From NCBI GenBank assembly GCA_013076295.1, contig RQOL01000875.1, forward strand, positions 106,090 through 170,089: DNA of 64,000 bases. Reading direction: 5' to 3'. This DNA comes from Sanderia malayensis. Taxonomy: Eukaryota; Cnidaria; Scyphozoa; Semaeostomeae; Pelagiidae. Position numbers and translations under genes: made by a program. Position 1 is the stretch's first letter; each line of letters starts with the position of its first letter. Below the pieces are notes generated by a model, which searched no databases, was not told the DNA's origin, and saw only the letters and a program-made list of their open reading frames with translations. Of the stretch, positions 54,701-63,745 are shown piece by piece.

Positions 54701-57700
54701 AATTTTCCATGTTGTGACGTAATCCATATATTTTTGTTTTCTATTATAATAATTAATAAACTGTTTTGCTTCTTTAAAATGCCTTTAGTCTATAACAATG
54801 GTCATAAAAATATAGTTTATGGCCATAAAACGGAGATATGGGGGTAACTGGGGGTAAAATATGGCACTTACATGAAAACTCGTATAATTCGAGCTTTCTG
54901 TAATTCGAACAAATTTGGATTCCCCCATAGAGTTCGAATTAGACAGAGTTGACTGTAGTTAAAATTAGTGTATAGAGACATAGAAAAGGTGAAGGTGGTG
55001 GCGGTTAATGGTGATGGTATAATTCCCAATCGTGAACAATTGGCACAAAATAGATCTATTTGGCAGGTGGTGGTGAACCGCGATGTCCTTGTGACAATAC
55101 AGCGTTCGAGAAGAAGAAGATTCAGTTCTTATAGTCGAAATTCGTACGAAGGAGAACCTTTTTTAAGAAGTCCCGGAGCTGGGTACGACAGTGATGATAA
55201 AGAATCGGGTTGTGAAGGCCTACCTATCTCTGAAAGAGCTGGATGCCCGTTTTGAAAATAAAACTTATGTTGATAATTGGTTAGTTCATTTGTTATTTAA
55301 TAAATTATTGGCAACTGTTAAACATTAATTCTATGGAATCATGAGTTTTGTTCATTGTATTGTTTTGTCTTCAGTTGTTACGGTCCAATCCAGGTCTTTA
55401 GAAAAGTTACGGGACTTATGGAGAGAGATGAATTTAGTCTTTGTTCAACTCGCGCTTTTGGGTTCCCCAACAATACATGTTGATAAGCATATTGAATACT
55501 ATACTTTTCAGCAAAAAAGCTATGTAATTTTAGGCTACGCAAGCCCTCGGTACCCGGCCTTAGTATATTAAACCAAAGTATCCGATATTTTTAATTTCTT
55601 TCACATTTCATATTCAGCTAAGATTTGAACCAATGGTAACATAAAACAGTTGTTTTAGCGCATGCGCAGTTTGCATTTCATATCTTTTGGCGGTTTGGCT
55701 TTAGTTTTGCATTGCGCCATCTGAAACAATTTATTCTGCTGTTTAGTTTTATTATGTTTTATAATGCTGGAAATCTTTTCATTTTTGTTAGCTTTTTCCG
55801 GCTTACGAGAAAAGTATCGGAAGGATTGCTCAAGTCACGAGGTCAATTGTGTTGATGCAATGGAAAATTGTATTATTTCACTGGATTTGGATATCAACGA
55901 TTTTTCTGTGAATTTAAAGATAGTAGAGGAGGAGAAGAGATGCACAGCTGAGGAACAGACTTACCACGATGAATTGGAAAAGCACCTTCACTTATTAAAA
56001 GATAATGCGAAAGCCATTAAAGTTGGTGAATTGATGAACATGATTGAAGATAATGAAAAAGAACGAATCATTTTTGTTAGTGGTTTAGCTGGAATTGGCA
56101 AGTCTGTTCTTGCGAAGAAAGTGGCCCTTGATTGGGCCTCTAAAGAGTGCAGTCAGACACGCTGTCTTTTCTACATAACGTGCAGAGAATTGAACAGTTT
56201 CTTTCATAAAAGTAACAGAGATATTGAGCCTGTGACCTTCATTGAAGAATATTTAAAGAAAGAGTTCAAAAATATGCCTTTCGACAATGTGGAAACCACA
56301 GTTTTTTTGATTGATGGTTTGGATGAACTGCAAGAACCTGTCAAAATTATAAAAGCGTTCACAGAAAAGTTCTTCAAATCAAGATTCATAATTCTTGGCA
56401 GACCTCATGCCAGACACTATGTTAATTCCATCGGACAGAAGAGCCAGAAATTAGAAATACTTGGACTCAATGATGGCCAGATTGAAGAATACATTAAAAA
56501 GTTTCCTAAACTTTCAACAGACAAGAGTCAGGATGAATCTTCATTAACAGAAGAAAATATTAAGGAGGCAATTCAGAAATCGATAAATATATCTTACATT
56601 GCAACAATTCCTCAATTTTTAAATACCATTTGTTGTGCTGTCATGCTATCAACAGAAGGAAAATCATTCACCAACAAGACTGATCTTTATAGTTGGATGC
56701 TATTTTTGTTGATGAAACAGCATTTCCAAGGCAAAGAACCGGACAACCAAAATCTTGGATGGGAAATCTTTTCTCATTATTCACAGCAGTTGCTGGCGAT
56801 ATGTAAACAGGCATTCGAGCTATGCAGTTCAGGAAACATTATCTTCAAAAAGGCGGAGCTAGAGTGTAAGGATGAAAAGTTTATTGAAGGGTTTCTGCTT
56901 GGTGTGAAGAACAAAGCTGGAGTCATTACTAAATATATGTTCAAACACCTAACTATTATGGAGTTCCTGGCGTCTATTCACGTCTATCTGGATGGAGAAA
57001 GAAACGAGTTACTTGAGGAGCTATTGAATGAAGAGCGCTACGAAATTATTTCGTTTGTGTGTAGTTTTATACGATTCAGTTTGATAAAAAAAACTTCATT
57101 TGAAGAGGATGATGAGCTACCGTATCAATTAGTAGAAAAACTTGCCAATGGGAAAGTGGTTCGTGAACTTATGTGATGTTGATGATAGTAATTAATATAT
57201 GATATATTATCTGTTATAATATAAATAAATTATTATTAAATTTGTTGTCAGGTTGCAAAGAATTGTGGTGATGGATTGATCACATATGAAGACGCGCAGA
57301 GCGTAATCCGTGACATTTTAAACCAGGTTTGTAATTTTAAATTCAATGCTTACTGATTATATTTGTAATTGTTTATTATATAGAATATTATTACATATGC
57401 AATTATAATTGATCTTTAATTATATCTTCTAACAGTTGCCAAGTAATAAAATTCTGTTGAAAGTGAGATTTCTGGCTGACTGTTTTGTTGCAAGCGACAA
57501 TGTCATTGATGTGAAATTCTTGGAAAAACTGCTGAAGTCAATAAAGCCAAGTTCAAATGTCGAAGTGTATCTCAACACATTTGACCAATCAAATTTGTTA
57601 TCCATTCTGAAGCTGGCGACTGAAAATGAAGTGGCATATTCTGAAATCAAGAATGCATTCAGTGGGATTGAGTTTCACATATTTGATTTGAGAGAGTTGG

Positions 57701-60700
57701 AAATCCTTGATTACGCATCGTGGATCGACATTGGCGAGGTTCGATTGAATGATGTAAATCATTTTTCTGAGGACCAGTCAATGTTGGTCCACCGCAACGT
57801 GGCTTTCTGTGGGAATGTTTGGTTTCGTAACTGCAAGGTTCCTTTGCTCACCACCAATGCGAATGAATCAACAACTACAATGAAATTGAAAGTGTTGTTA
57901 ATGAGCTCTATGAGAATCGACGAATCAGAGGTCAGCTCAGCCGCCAATCTATTTGGATTGGCGGAAACGGTTGAGTTGGATATTGTTTGGGTTGGTGCGA
58001 ATGAATTTGAAAAGATGATGGAGAAAGTGATTCAAATAAAGCCACGCAGGTTGGAGGAGATGTTGTTAGAGGGTTGTCCATTGGTGAATCATGATTTGAA
58101 GCAAAAGGTAAGAACATTATTACTTGTATGGTCACTGCCTATGTTTCATATAATGGATTAACATTACCAGGTGGTTAATTATTTTGTCAATTTATTACTT
58201 TAAACTCTAATTACATAATATTATAGTGTTGAAGAAACAAAGTTTTAAATGTGATGAGTAATTGGCGCCGAAAATTTCATTCAGCAACTGAGAATTTTGA
58301 AGCCTTGTTTTGGTTGAACATCTAGAGTTCTATGTTGTGACTTGCAATTTCATGTATTACAAACAAGATAATAGCAATCAAAAAATAGTAAAGAAAACAT
58401 ACATGATTAAATAGATCAAGAATTATTTTGAGTTTAACAACCATTTCATATATTCAATGTTAATGCTGATGTCATGCGTTGTGAATTAAACTTTGAAATG
58501 GCGCCTGTTTCGTACAAGTTTCAAAATCAGAACTTTGTTACTTCTAATTCTCATTTCACGGTTCCTTGATATCATTCTAAGCAAAATACTTTTTCTATAG
58601 AATTCTGTGCTATTTTAATATACTTCATAAAAAATTGCATCATCAATTTAGTAATGAAGGAAGGATTTAAAGTTTTGGAAGTTTTAAGTTCTTGACGGAT
58701 TGAGGCTTTATATCTGATGAATGCATTTATCTAACTTTTGAATTTGCTAAGTTTTTGTTGATTTTTTAAGAGCATTAGTTAATAACTCTGGCACAAAGCT
58801 TTGGCAACTTTTATAGTTTCAAACTCAAAAGTTCATAACTTTTGCTTAATTTCAAGTATTTGTTTGAAATTTATGGGATTTTGCTAAATGTGTGAGCAAA
58901 ATTTCTTGATATTTTGTTTTGTGTTGGGCGGCGGTAAAATATTTACAATTTTGCTGGTCAACAAATTCTCAAATGCTTTCGAAATGATCCTGCACCAAAA
59001 ATATACTGTTGTGTTTAACTGTCATTTGTCCATCATATTCATATAATTATAAAGAAAAACTTGGACATTTACTCTTTAGTAAATTAACACGCCATTTCTT
59101 TGAATTAATTTGCGATGTTGTTTCATAAATTGTAGTTGTGACTTTTTGTTCAGAACTTTGTAAAAATTCTCAGATCATTTTTATACTATTAGATTAAGGC
59201 TATTAATTTCTATGTTCGTTTTAAATCAGCGAGGTGTTCTGCATTGGTAAACTGTTGTGACATAATATATCAGCCAAAACTATTAACTGCTTGTTTTTCA
59301 ATTCCAGATGAGAGAGCATGGAGTAATAATCAGTGAAGCTGGTAAGTGAACTAAAATGTTTCAACTATTTTATAAAATGCTGTGCGGCTCATCTCTTGGC
59401 ATATAATTTATATTTTCATTTATCATGCTAATCATGTTTGCTTTTAAATGGTGAAATAATTACGAAGTTATAATTTATTGTTACTTGACAACTTCAAATG
59501 CAACTGGATTTCAATGTCCAGTGGCTTATGTTATGTTATTATTTTATTAATTCCCAATCGATCATTTGATTTCTATTCGTAGTGATAGAATCAACAATCC
59601 TACTTTTATGCGAACCAGAAAGCCGTGACTTTGTTCTTCAACTGAAAGAAAACCTGGATGATTCAAAGCATTATATTGCGATGGATGAAAACATTGAAGA
59701 GTTTGAAAGACGATATGATGAACTCCTTTACATCCTGGTTGTCTTTATTCAACATCAAATTTCAGAAGATGTTGAGAGAGATATTCTTTTTGCCCAGCGG
59801 GTAAATGGTTTTGCTAACTCGAGTCTGTATTTGTGTTTCATATTCAGTGGATATTTGTATCATCTATTTACTCTGTCTTTCTTTCGTTGGTTGTCTTTAT
59901 CAAATTTATTTATCTTCAATTATAGAACAAACGGGTTGAAATTCTATTTGTGAAGTTGGAAGCAGATTTTCATCCAAGTGAAGCGTTGAGTTCTGTTTTT
60001 GATTCAAACCCGTGTTTGGACTTTACAGATAAACGAAATAATGCCGAAATGCCCTATGAATTAAATCGAATGATACCAGCTATAGCGGGTGAGTTAATTA
60101 TCATCAATAAAGATTGGAAAGTTTTTCATCATTACTCCGCGAATGAAGTTGAACTTTGACAATAATATTTCGATAAGAATGAAAATTTGTTTACTTAAGA
60201 ATTCAATCTTTGTGAATACAATGAAATGAACAAAGTGCTGTCTTTTTAAGATTACAAAAAATATTACAAAATTTATAGCAGTTAGAATAGGTAAAATAAT
60301 TTGTTTTCATAAACGAAAGATAGCATTGCTGTGTCGAGTGTTATGTTTTGATTACGATTAACATATTGATTGTACTAATGTTGCATTTCTTGTATCATTT
60401 GATTATTATTGAATAGAGTGATGTTCAATAAAATCTGCCTGATGAGTGCACAAGCACGAAACTCAGAGTTGCAGCGAATTATGTGTTTTTATTGAACATC
60501 ACTCTATTCTATATACCGCTCTACACATATGTGTATTGAGCACTGTCAAACGGTGTTTTCCAAAATTATTATCATTATTGATTATTATTGATATTTTATT
60601 TCCAGATTCTAAGTTCATCGTAATTTCGAATGCGCCTGGCAACCAGGTCGAAGCAATTCAAATTAAACAGAAATTCGCAGGTAAAGTTGGTTGTCCCGTG

Positions 60701-61120
60701 TTTGTTAATATTAAGTTAGAGAAGTATGAACCTCGAGTTGTTGTCGTTTTATTGACTGATGGATACGAAGAATCTCAACAATGTAAGGAGATGATGGATT
60801 ATTATGCGGAGGTAAGGTTGTCAGCTTCTTATTACTGTATGATTGTTTATAAAGCTCATTCCTGTCTATTGCTCTGATATGTTTAATCAGTCTGTTTGCT
60901 CTAGCATGTTGATATAATACTTTACTATGTTGTTTTCATTTGTTGTCTTTTTAGCCTTGGGTCAATCCAAAGATTATAGCAGTGAAGCTGGATAATGACT
61001 TCCAGCCCTGCGACGAATTGAATAACATAGTAAGAAAGATAACGTGTATATGCTGGACTGACGAAACAAATTTCGACACGAACTTCGCAAAGGTGAAGGA
61101 AGAGATCAATGCTAAACTTT
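42138..61120 (+). CDS. NLR-class gene: HEPN, NACHT, LRR-like, two TIR-like domains
   Basis: Exons: 42138-42765, 43277-43339, 43490-43522, 43729-43770, 55792-57155, 57252-57326, 57436-58107, 59308-59341, 59583-59800, 59926-60088, 60606-60811, 60955-61120. Borders are AG/GT and phases agree throughout. Order: DZIP3-like HEPN domain, coiled/charged linkers, NACHT NTPase (Walker A SGLAGIGKS, Walker B VFLIDGLDEL), winged-helix FKHLTIMEFLAS, LRR-like region, then two TIR-like modules. By family knowledge this is a cytosolic immune-type receptor with C-terminal TIR effectors. The 12-kb intron after 43770 is full of transposons, so the link between the HEPN part and the NACHT part rests on phase and order. 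The true 3' end is not settled. Confidence 0.7.
43277..43339 (+). CDS. NLR linker mini-exon 2
   Basis: 63 nt, acceptor TTTGGTAG, donor G/GTTAGT, phase 1-1. Reads NSKDVKNMKRTHAEISRSLE. Confidence 0.7.
43490..43522 (+). CDS. NLR linker mini-exon 3
   Basis: 33 nt, acceptor TTTTTCTGCAG, donor G/GTAATC, phase 1-1. Reads FQSEIKRLKQ; continues a charged helix. Confidence 0.7.
43729..43770 (+). CDS. NLR linker mini-exon 4
   Basis: 42 nt, acceptor TTTTTTTGCAG, donor G/GTGAGT, phase 1-1. Reads ATDENEPKNNSND; an acidic linker. Confidence 0.7.
43833..44995. mobile_element. TA-flanked DNA element, 1.16 kb, decayed
   Basis: Ends CCTTATCGGCCCTTTTTAC and its imperfect inverse at 44975-44995, flanked by TA. 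A 60-bp block near each end is also in direct orientation (43840-43903 and 44917-44975; GGCCCTTTT-ACGCC-GCC). Two minus-strand frames lie inside: 44649-44852 with a cysteine pair (WNCCQCYP) and 44463-44640, acidic (EYEMEEDAIEVQSNNEVEEL). They may be one ORF split by a frameshift. Family not recognised. Confidence 0.55.
45370..45643. repeat. Fold-back with hammerhead-like core words
   Basis: Arms 45370 to about 45490 and about 45520-45643 are inverted copies. Each arm contains CTGATGAGTGTCAGACGAAA (minus at 45417-45436, plus at 45578-45597), which has the hammerhead core words CTGATGA and GAAA but only a 2-bp stem II. No proper stem III with a cleavage triplet is obvious. Confidence 0.6.
45834..46144 (+). 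pseudogene. LINE-type ORF fragment, N-terminal part
   Basis: A charged helical frame (LSEKQKKLRDDINSTKDTGK, KHLQRRKEKRKIVVDEVDEV) as found between endonuclease and reverse transcriptase in many non-LTR elements. It ends at a TTAA insertion and is continued from 46722. Confidence 0.6.
46149..46717. mobile_element. 569-bp MITE with TTAA target duplication
   Basis: Ends AGGTAGAAACTTT...AAAGTTTCTACCT flanked by TTAA at 46145-46148 and 46718-46721. Inside, GAATAAACTTTCGCGAA-type words recur four or five times, mostly in the right half. TTAA suggests a piggyBac- or Kolobok-type mover. Confidence 0.85.
46722..47442 (+). pseudogene. LINE reverse transcriptase, first part
   Basis: Frames in several phases read VTTEEKQQVKIITEFFDNMF, then DNLNTELIKYGPNILCEGIA, then GILIPLSKPGKKPGP and AAYQPGRSTTEQVF, all standard non-LTR RT segments in the right order. 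At least two frameshifts and a stop break it. Gypsy 2 interrupts it at 47443. Confidence 0.8.
47443..47605 (+). repeat. 5' LTR of gypsy element 2
   Basis: 163 bp, TGTAATG...GCATTACA. Confidence 0.93.
47643..48587 (+). pseudogene. gag: Gypsy 2 gag, frameshifted
   Basis: Starts MATSIQPEKFESGDIVSWLK and shifts frame soon after. RPNEDPSLFLYDLKDALSKA lies in a later frame. The C-terminal part with CFNCNQLGHFAHSC and CQLCFGWGHYQSQC is in a third frame, open from about 48090. The change between the last two frames falls at the same place as the ATGA junction of gypsy 1. Confidence 0.85.
48571..49243 (+). CDS. Gypsy 2 protease region
   Basis: Open frame overlapping the end of gag (GASIKGWVEGHP) with ALIDTGSMKSF and CILGWDFL. 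It looks whole but lies in a dead element. Confidence 0.8.
49364..52395 (+). pseudogene. pol: Gypsy 2 pol, one frameshift and three stops
   Basis: RT, RNase H and integrase are recognisable (YFDDVIV; LQTDASDLGLGAVL; WAMDYMGPLP; HSDQGRNF). Breaks: a frameshift after an A-run near 49790, TGA at 51067-51069, TGA at 51301-51303 and TAG at 51904-51906. One cysteine of the integrase zinc region also seems lost. Confidence 0.9.
52423..52585 (+). repeat. 3' LTR of gypsy element 2
   Basis: 163 bp; see the 5' LTR. Confidence 0.93.
52590..53045 (+). pseudogene. LINE reverse transcriptase, second part
   Basis: Continues the LINE after gypsy 2: TNIGVPQGDCLSPI, then QQYADDTGWI (YADD catalytic site), then KQKNLVVNDTKTEEH and KVTLEVKLRLL. 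Frames are broken. It ends near 53045 with no clear tail. Confidence 0.8.
54142..54335. pseudogene. Two gypsy pol pieces joined head to head
   Basis: About 54145-54230 matches 49590-49675 of gypsy 2 in the plus direction. About 54231-54330 matches roughly 49510-49610 in reverse complement. Both differ by only a few bases. Confidence 0.8.
54470..54720 (+). pseudogene. HIRAN-like relic
   Basis: Broken frames read SHEKGYHVY, then KRQPENPADKYAVGVLKDDK, then GHLDKGSKERFAK, the layout of a HIRAN-type domain (GYHVY, NPxDxYAVGV, GHL). Several stops and shifts. Related in layout to the HIRAN gene at 29085-29603. Confidence 0.55.
54968..55258 (+). CDS. Hypothetical ORF with a polyadenylation signal
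   Basis: About 95 codons reading VKVVAVNGDGIIPNREQLAQ, then an arginine/serine run (RSRRRRFSSYSRNSY) and GAGYDSDDKES. AATAAA follows the stop at once. It looks like a 3' exon or a small gene. Family not recognised. It lies in the big NLR intron on the same strand. Confidence 0.35.
55792..57155 (+). CDS. NLR exon 5: NACHT domain
   Basis: Acceptor TTTTTGTTAG, phase 1 in; donor AAA/GTGGTT (phase 0) chosen because the next exon needs phase 0. About 454 codons. Walker A SGLAGIGKS is at 56079-56105, Walker B VFLIDGLDEL at 56301-56330, and the NLR winged-helix signature FKHLTIMEFLAS near 56938. NACHT domains bind ATP and oligomerise on sensing. Without splicing the frame ends at TGA 57174-57176. 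Confidence 0.88.
57252..57326 (+). CDS. NLR exon 6
   Basis: 75 nt, acceptor TTGTTGTCAG, donor CAG/GTTTGT, phase 0-0. Reads VAKNCGDGLITYEDAQSVIR then DILNQ. Confidence 0.7.
57436..58107 (+). CDS. NLR exon 7: degenerate LRR-like region
   Basis: 224 codons, phase 0-0, acceptor TCTTCTAACAG, donor AAG/GTAAGA. LRR-like stretches such as LKVLLMSSMRIDESEVSSAA and LEEMLLEGCPL recur, but the spacing is irregular. It probably takes the place of the LRR sensor. Confidence 0.75.
58108..59307. other. NLR intron, nothing recognised
   Basis: AT-rich 1.2 kb with no frame or repeat that I can support. Confidence 0.5.
59308..59341 (+). CDS. NLR mini-exon 8
   Basis: 34 nt, acceptor TTCAATTCCAG, donor G/GTAAGT, phase 0 in and 1 out. 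Reads MREHGVIISEA. Confidence 0.7.
59583..60088 (+). CDS. NLR exons 9-10: first TIR-like module
   Basis: Exons 59583-59800 and 59926-60088, phases 1-0-1. Strand A is STILLLCEP; strand C and helix are YILVVFIQHQISEDVERDI with an acidic residue where catalytic TIRs carry Glu. Then KRVEILFVKLEADFHPSEAL, the TIR pattern of a hydrophobic strand followed by a P-x-x-L helix. TIR domains signal or cleave NAD. No clear TIR box 1, so the call rests on the overall order. Confidence 0.6.
60435..60474 (+). ncRNA. Type I hammerhead ribozyme, copy 2
   Basis: Stem I CTGC (60435-60438), CTGATGA, stem II GTGC-ACAA-GCAC, GAA, stem III AC-TCAGA-GT, cleavage-site T at 60470 and stem I GCAG (60471-60474). Same fold as 18477-18516. 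Flanks 60411-60432 and 60488-60509 are perfect 22-bp inverted repeats, which would extend stem I. It lies in the intron between the two TIR-like modules. Confidence 0.88.
60606..61120 (+). CDS. NLR exons 11-12: second TIR-like module
   Basis: Exons 60606-60811 and 60955-61120, phases 1-0-1, the same pattern as the first module. KFIVISNAPG, then RVVVVLLTDGYEESQQCKEM (closest to the TIR S/C/E region), then NPKIIAVKLDNDFQ and ITCICWTDETNF. The donor TTT/GTAAGT shows at least one more exon, unless retained intron supplies the stop. Confidence 0.62.
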
Positions 61121-61620
61121 GTAAGTCTTTTGTTCTGTTATACTTAATCTTATATTAAACGCATACATCTCAATAATTCGCTGTTGTAGTAACAATGCAA
61201 ATAAGCAATGTTACTAATCGAAGTATGGTACAATATCGAATAACAAATATTCTCGTTTGACTTTCTTTGTGACTGGAGTGGGATAGATTTTAACAGTGAT
61301 TTGAGACAAACAATTTTTCCCAATTTTACTCTGGATTTTATTATCATGAAACTCAAAAAACTCTTTCTACTAACACTTCTATTGACAAGGTATCTCTATT
61401 ATATAATCTACGTCGACACGTGACCCGCCGACTCTAAACAATGCCCATTGTCTTTTGAACAATCGACGTTCGAAAAAACAATGGGATCAAAGGAGCGGGC
61501 GTTGCCACTCAAAGGCTTTTTTCCTGGGGGTCAATAAGGGTGCAAATTGGTATGGAAATGATCGCTGCATTGTGCTGATGAAACTAAAGCTTTCCGCTAA
61601 TTTCTAACCCCAGCGGTTCG
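61121..61620. other. Intron or intergenic stretch
   Basis: No frame recognised. A short inverted pair, CAATGCCCATTGT and ACAATGGGAT, lies at about 61439-61493. Confidence 0.4.
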
Positions 61621-61636
61621 GGAGTTATGGCCCATT

Positions 61637-61833
61637 TTGTGTTCCGACTTTCTAGAAAGTTCCGAGGACGGAGTTAATGAGATGCAAAACGAGCAAGGAG
61701 AAGCACGTGCTTTTTTAGTTGAACGGGCGGCAAGTTGCTCGGGTTTAAATGTGAATACCTGCCGGAAATCAATTGTAAAAACGTGTCAATTGTTGTCAAG
61801 ACCTGTGGAGACAATTGGTGAACAATTATTTCA
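61637..61833 (+). CDS. Hypothetical ORF or exon
   Basis: Open frame reading EMQNEQGEARAFLVERAASC, then CRKSIVKTCQLLSRPVETIG, with a donor-like CAAG/GTATTT. GC is higher than nearby. If spliced at TTTCTAG after 61120, the joined codon would be a stop, so it may be 3'-UTR of the NLR gene or part of another repeat. Confidence 0.3.
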
Positions 61834-62385
61834 AGGTATTTCTTTTATTTAATTGTTTTTGGCTGAAAATAGCACGAGTTTTGTATTGTTTCAACTCACG
61901 TTTTTCTTTCGGCTCGAGGGCCTAACCAAAACACGAAGACAATTTTGATTTTCTCGGGTCGTTCTGGGCCGATTTTCTCCATTTAAACTTTCGATAACTG
62001 TTTATTTACACGAGAACTAAAGTTATATGGCTTTGTTTTTTTTGTTTTGTTGATTTTCCTCTGTTTTTGGACAGTTTTAGCCGAGTTTGGATTTTGCTTG
62101 AAAACACGAAATTTTCAAGCAACACGCGTGTGTTTTGCACTTGCGAAAATTAATTTTTAACCTGCCAAAACTTTGTTTTTTTCACCCAAATACTTTCGAT
62201 AAATGTTCCCAAAGCTATAAGCTTCATTTTGATATTTTCGTGGGTTCTGTAGGACAAAAATTGGCCACGTTAATTTAATTTGAAAGTTTTAGTGTTTTTA
62301 AAGTACGTTGATGAATTCATTTTTAAACGGCTTTTAGGGGGGCGGCAGGGTGGGCGCTAGGTGGTCGCTTGCCAGGGGGAAGTAT
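61834..62385. other. No gene seen
   Basis: Hydrophobic and phase-free translations, short AT-rich runs, GGGGGGCGGCAGGG near 62336. Confidence 0.4.
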
Positions 62386-63165
62386 CGTGGGGTATGTATT
62401 GTAGGGTATGTATTTTAGGGTATGTATTTTAGGGTATGTATTTTAGGGTATGTATTGTAGGGTATGTTTGTAGGGTATGTATTGTAGGGTATGTATTTTA
62501 GGGTATGTATTGTAGGGTATGTATTGTAGGGTATGTATTGTAGGGTATGTATGTAGGGTATGTATTGTAGGGTATTTATTGTAGGGTATTTATTGTAGGG
62601 TATGTATTGTAAGGTATTCATTGTAGGGTATGTATTGTAGGGTATGTATGTAGGGTATGTGTAGGGTATGTATTGTAGGGTATGTATTGTAAGGTATGTA
62701 TTTTAGGGTATTTATAGTAGGGTTTGTATTGTAGGGTATGTATTGTAGGGTATGTATTGTAGGGTTTGTATAGTAGGGTATGTTATGTAGGGTATGTATT
62801 GTAGGGTATGTATTGTAGGGTATGTATTGTAGGGTATGTATTGTAGGGTTTGTATTGTAGGGTTTGTATTGTAGGGTATTTATTGTAGGGTATGTTATGT
62901 AGGGTATGTATTGTAGGGTATGTATTGTAGGGTATGTTATGTAGGGTATGTATTGTAGGGTTTGTATAGTAGGGTATGTTATGTAGGGTATGTATTGTAG
63001 GGTATGTATTGTAGGGTATGTATTGTAGGGTATGTATTGTAGGGTGTGTATTGTAGGGTTTGTATTGTAGGGTATGTATTTTAGGGTATGTTATGTAGGG
63101 TATGTATTGTAGGGTATGTATCTTAGGGTATGTATCGTAGGGTATGTATTGTAGGGTATGTATGT
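62386..63165 (+). repeat. 14-bp minisatellite (TTGTAGGGTATGTA)
   Basis: About 55 units of TAGGGTATGTATTG with single-base variants and shortened units. The word TTAGGG occurs in several (ATTTTAGGGTATG). Confidence 0.95.
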
Positions 63166-63745
63166 ATGTATGGGCATGAGCGGTAGCGAATGCAGCGCGC
63201 GAAGCGCGCCAACCAGATTAAGCTTTGTCTATTTGACGGGCTCCGGGGAGGGAGCGAAGCGACCGAACCCGGCCCATGTATGTATGTATGTATGTATGTA
63301 TGTATGTATGTATGTATGTATGTATGTATGTATGTATGTATGTATGTATGTATGTAGGTATGTAGGTATGTATGTATGTATGGGCATGAGCGGGAGCGAA
63401 TGCAGCGTGCGAAGCGCGCCAACCAGATTAAGCTTTGTTTTACTTGATGGGCTCCGGGGAGGGAGCAAAGCGACCGAACCGGCCCATGTATGTATGTAAG
63501 TATGTAGGTATGTATTGTAGGGTATGTATGTATGTATGTATGTATGTATGTATGTATGTATGGGCATGAGCGGCAGCGAATGCAGCGCGCGAAGCGCGCC
63601 AACCAGATTAAGCTTTGTCTATTTGACGGGCTCCGGGGAGGGAGCGAAGCGACCGAACCCGGCCCCTGTTTGTATGTATGTATGTATGTATGTATGTAGG
63701 TAGGTATGTATGTATGTATGTATGTATGTATGTATGTATGGGCAT
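63155..63745 (+). repeat. TATG microsatellite runs
   Basis: Runs at about 63155-63172, 63275-63381, 63486-63560 and 63667-63739 separate copies of a GC-rich unit. Confidence 0.93.

Larger units (their letters stand above)
53454..54955. mobile_element. Pogo/Tigger-like element, 1.5 kb, carrying captured pieces
   Basis: Ends CAGTCAACTCTGTCTAAT and inverse ATTAGACAGAGTTGACTG, flanked by TA. CAG ends and TA duplication fit pogo/Tigger. TTCGAAC/AATTCGAAC words fill the subterminal parts. There is no transposase. Inside are an inverted pair of gypsy pol pieces and a HIRAN-like relic. Confidence 0.85.
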
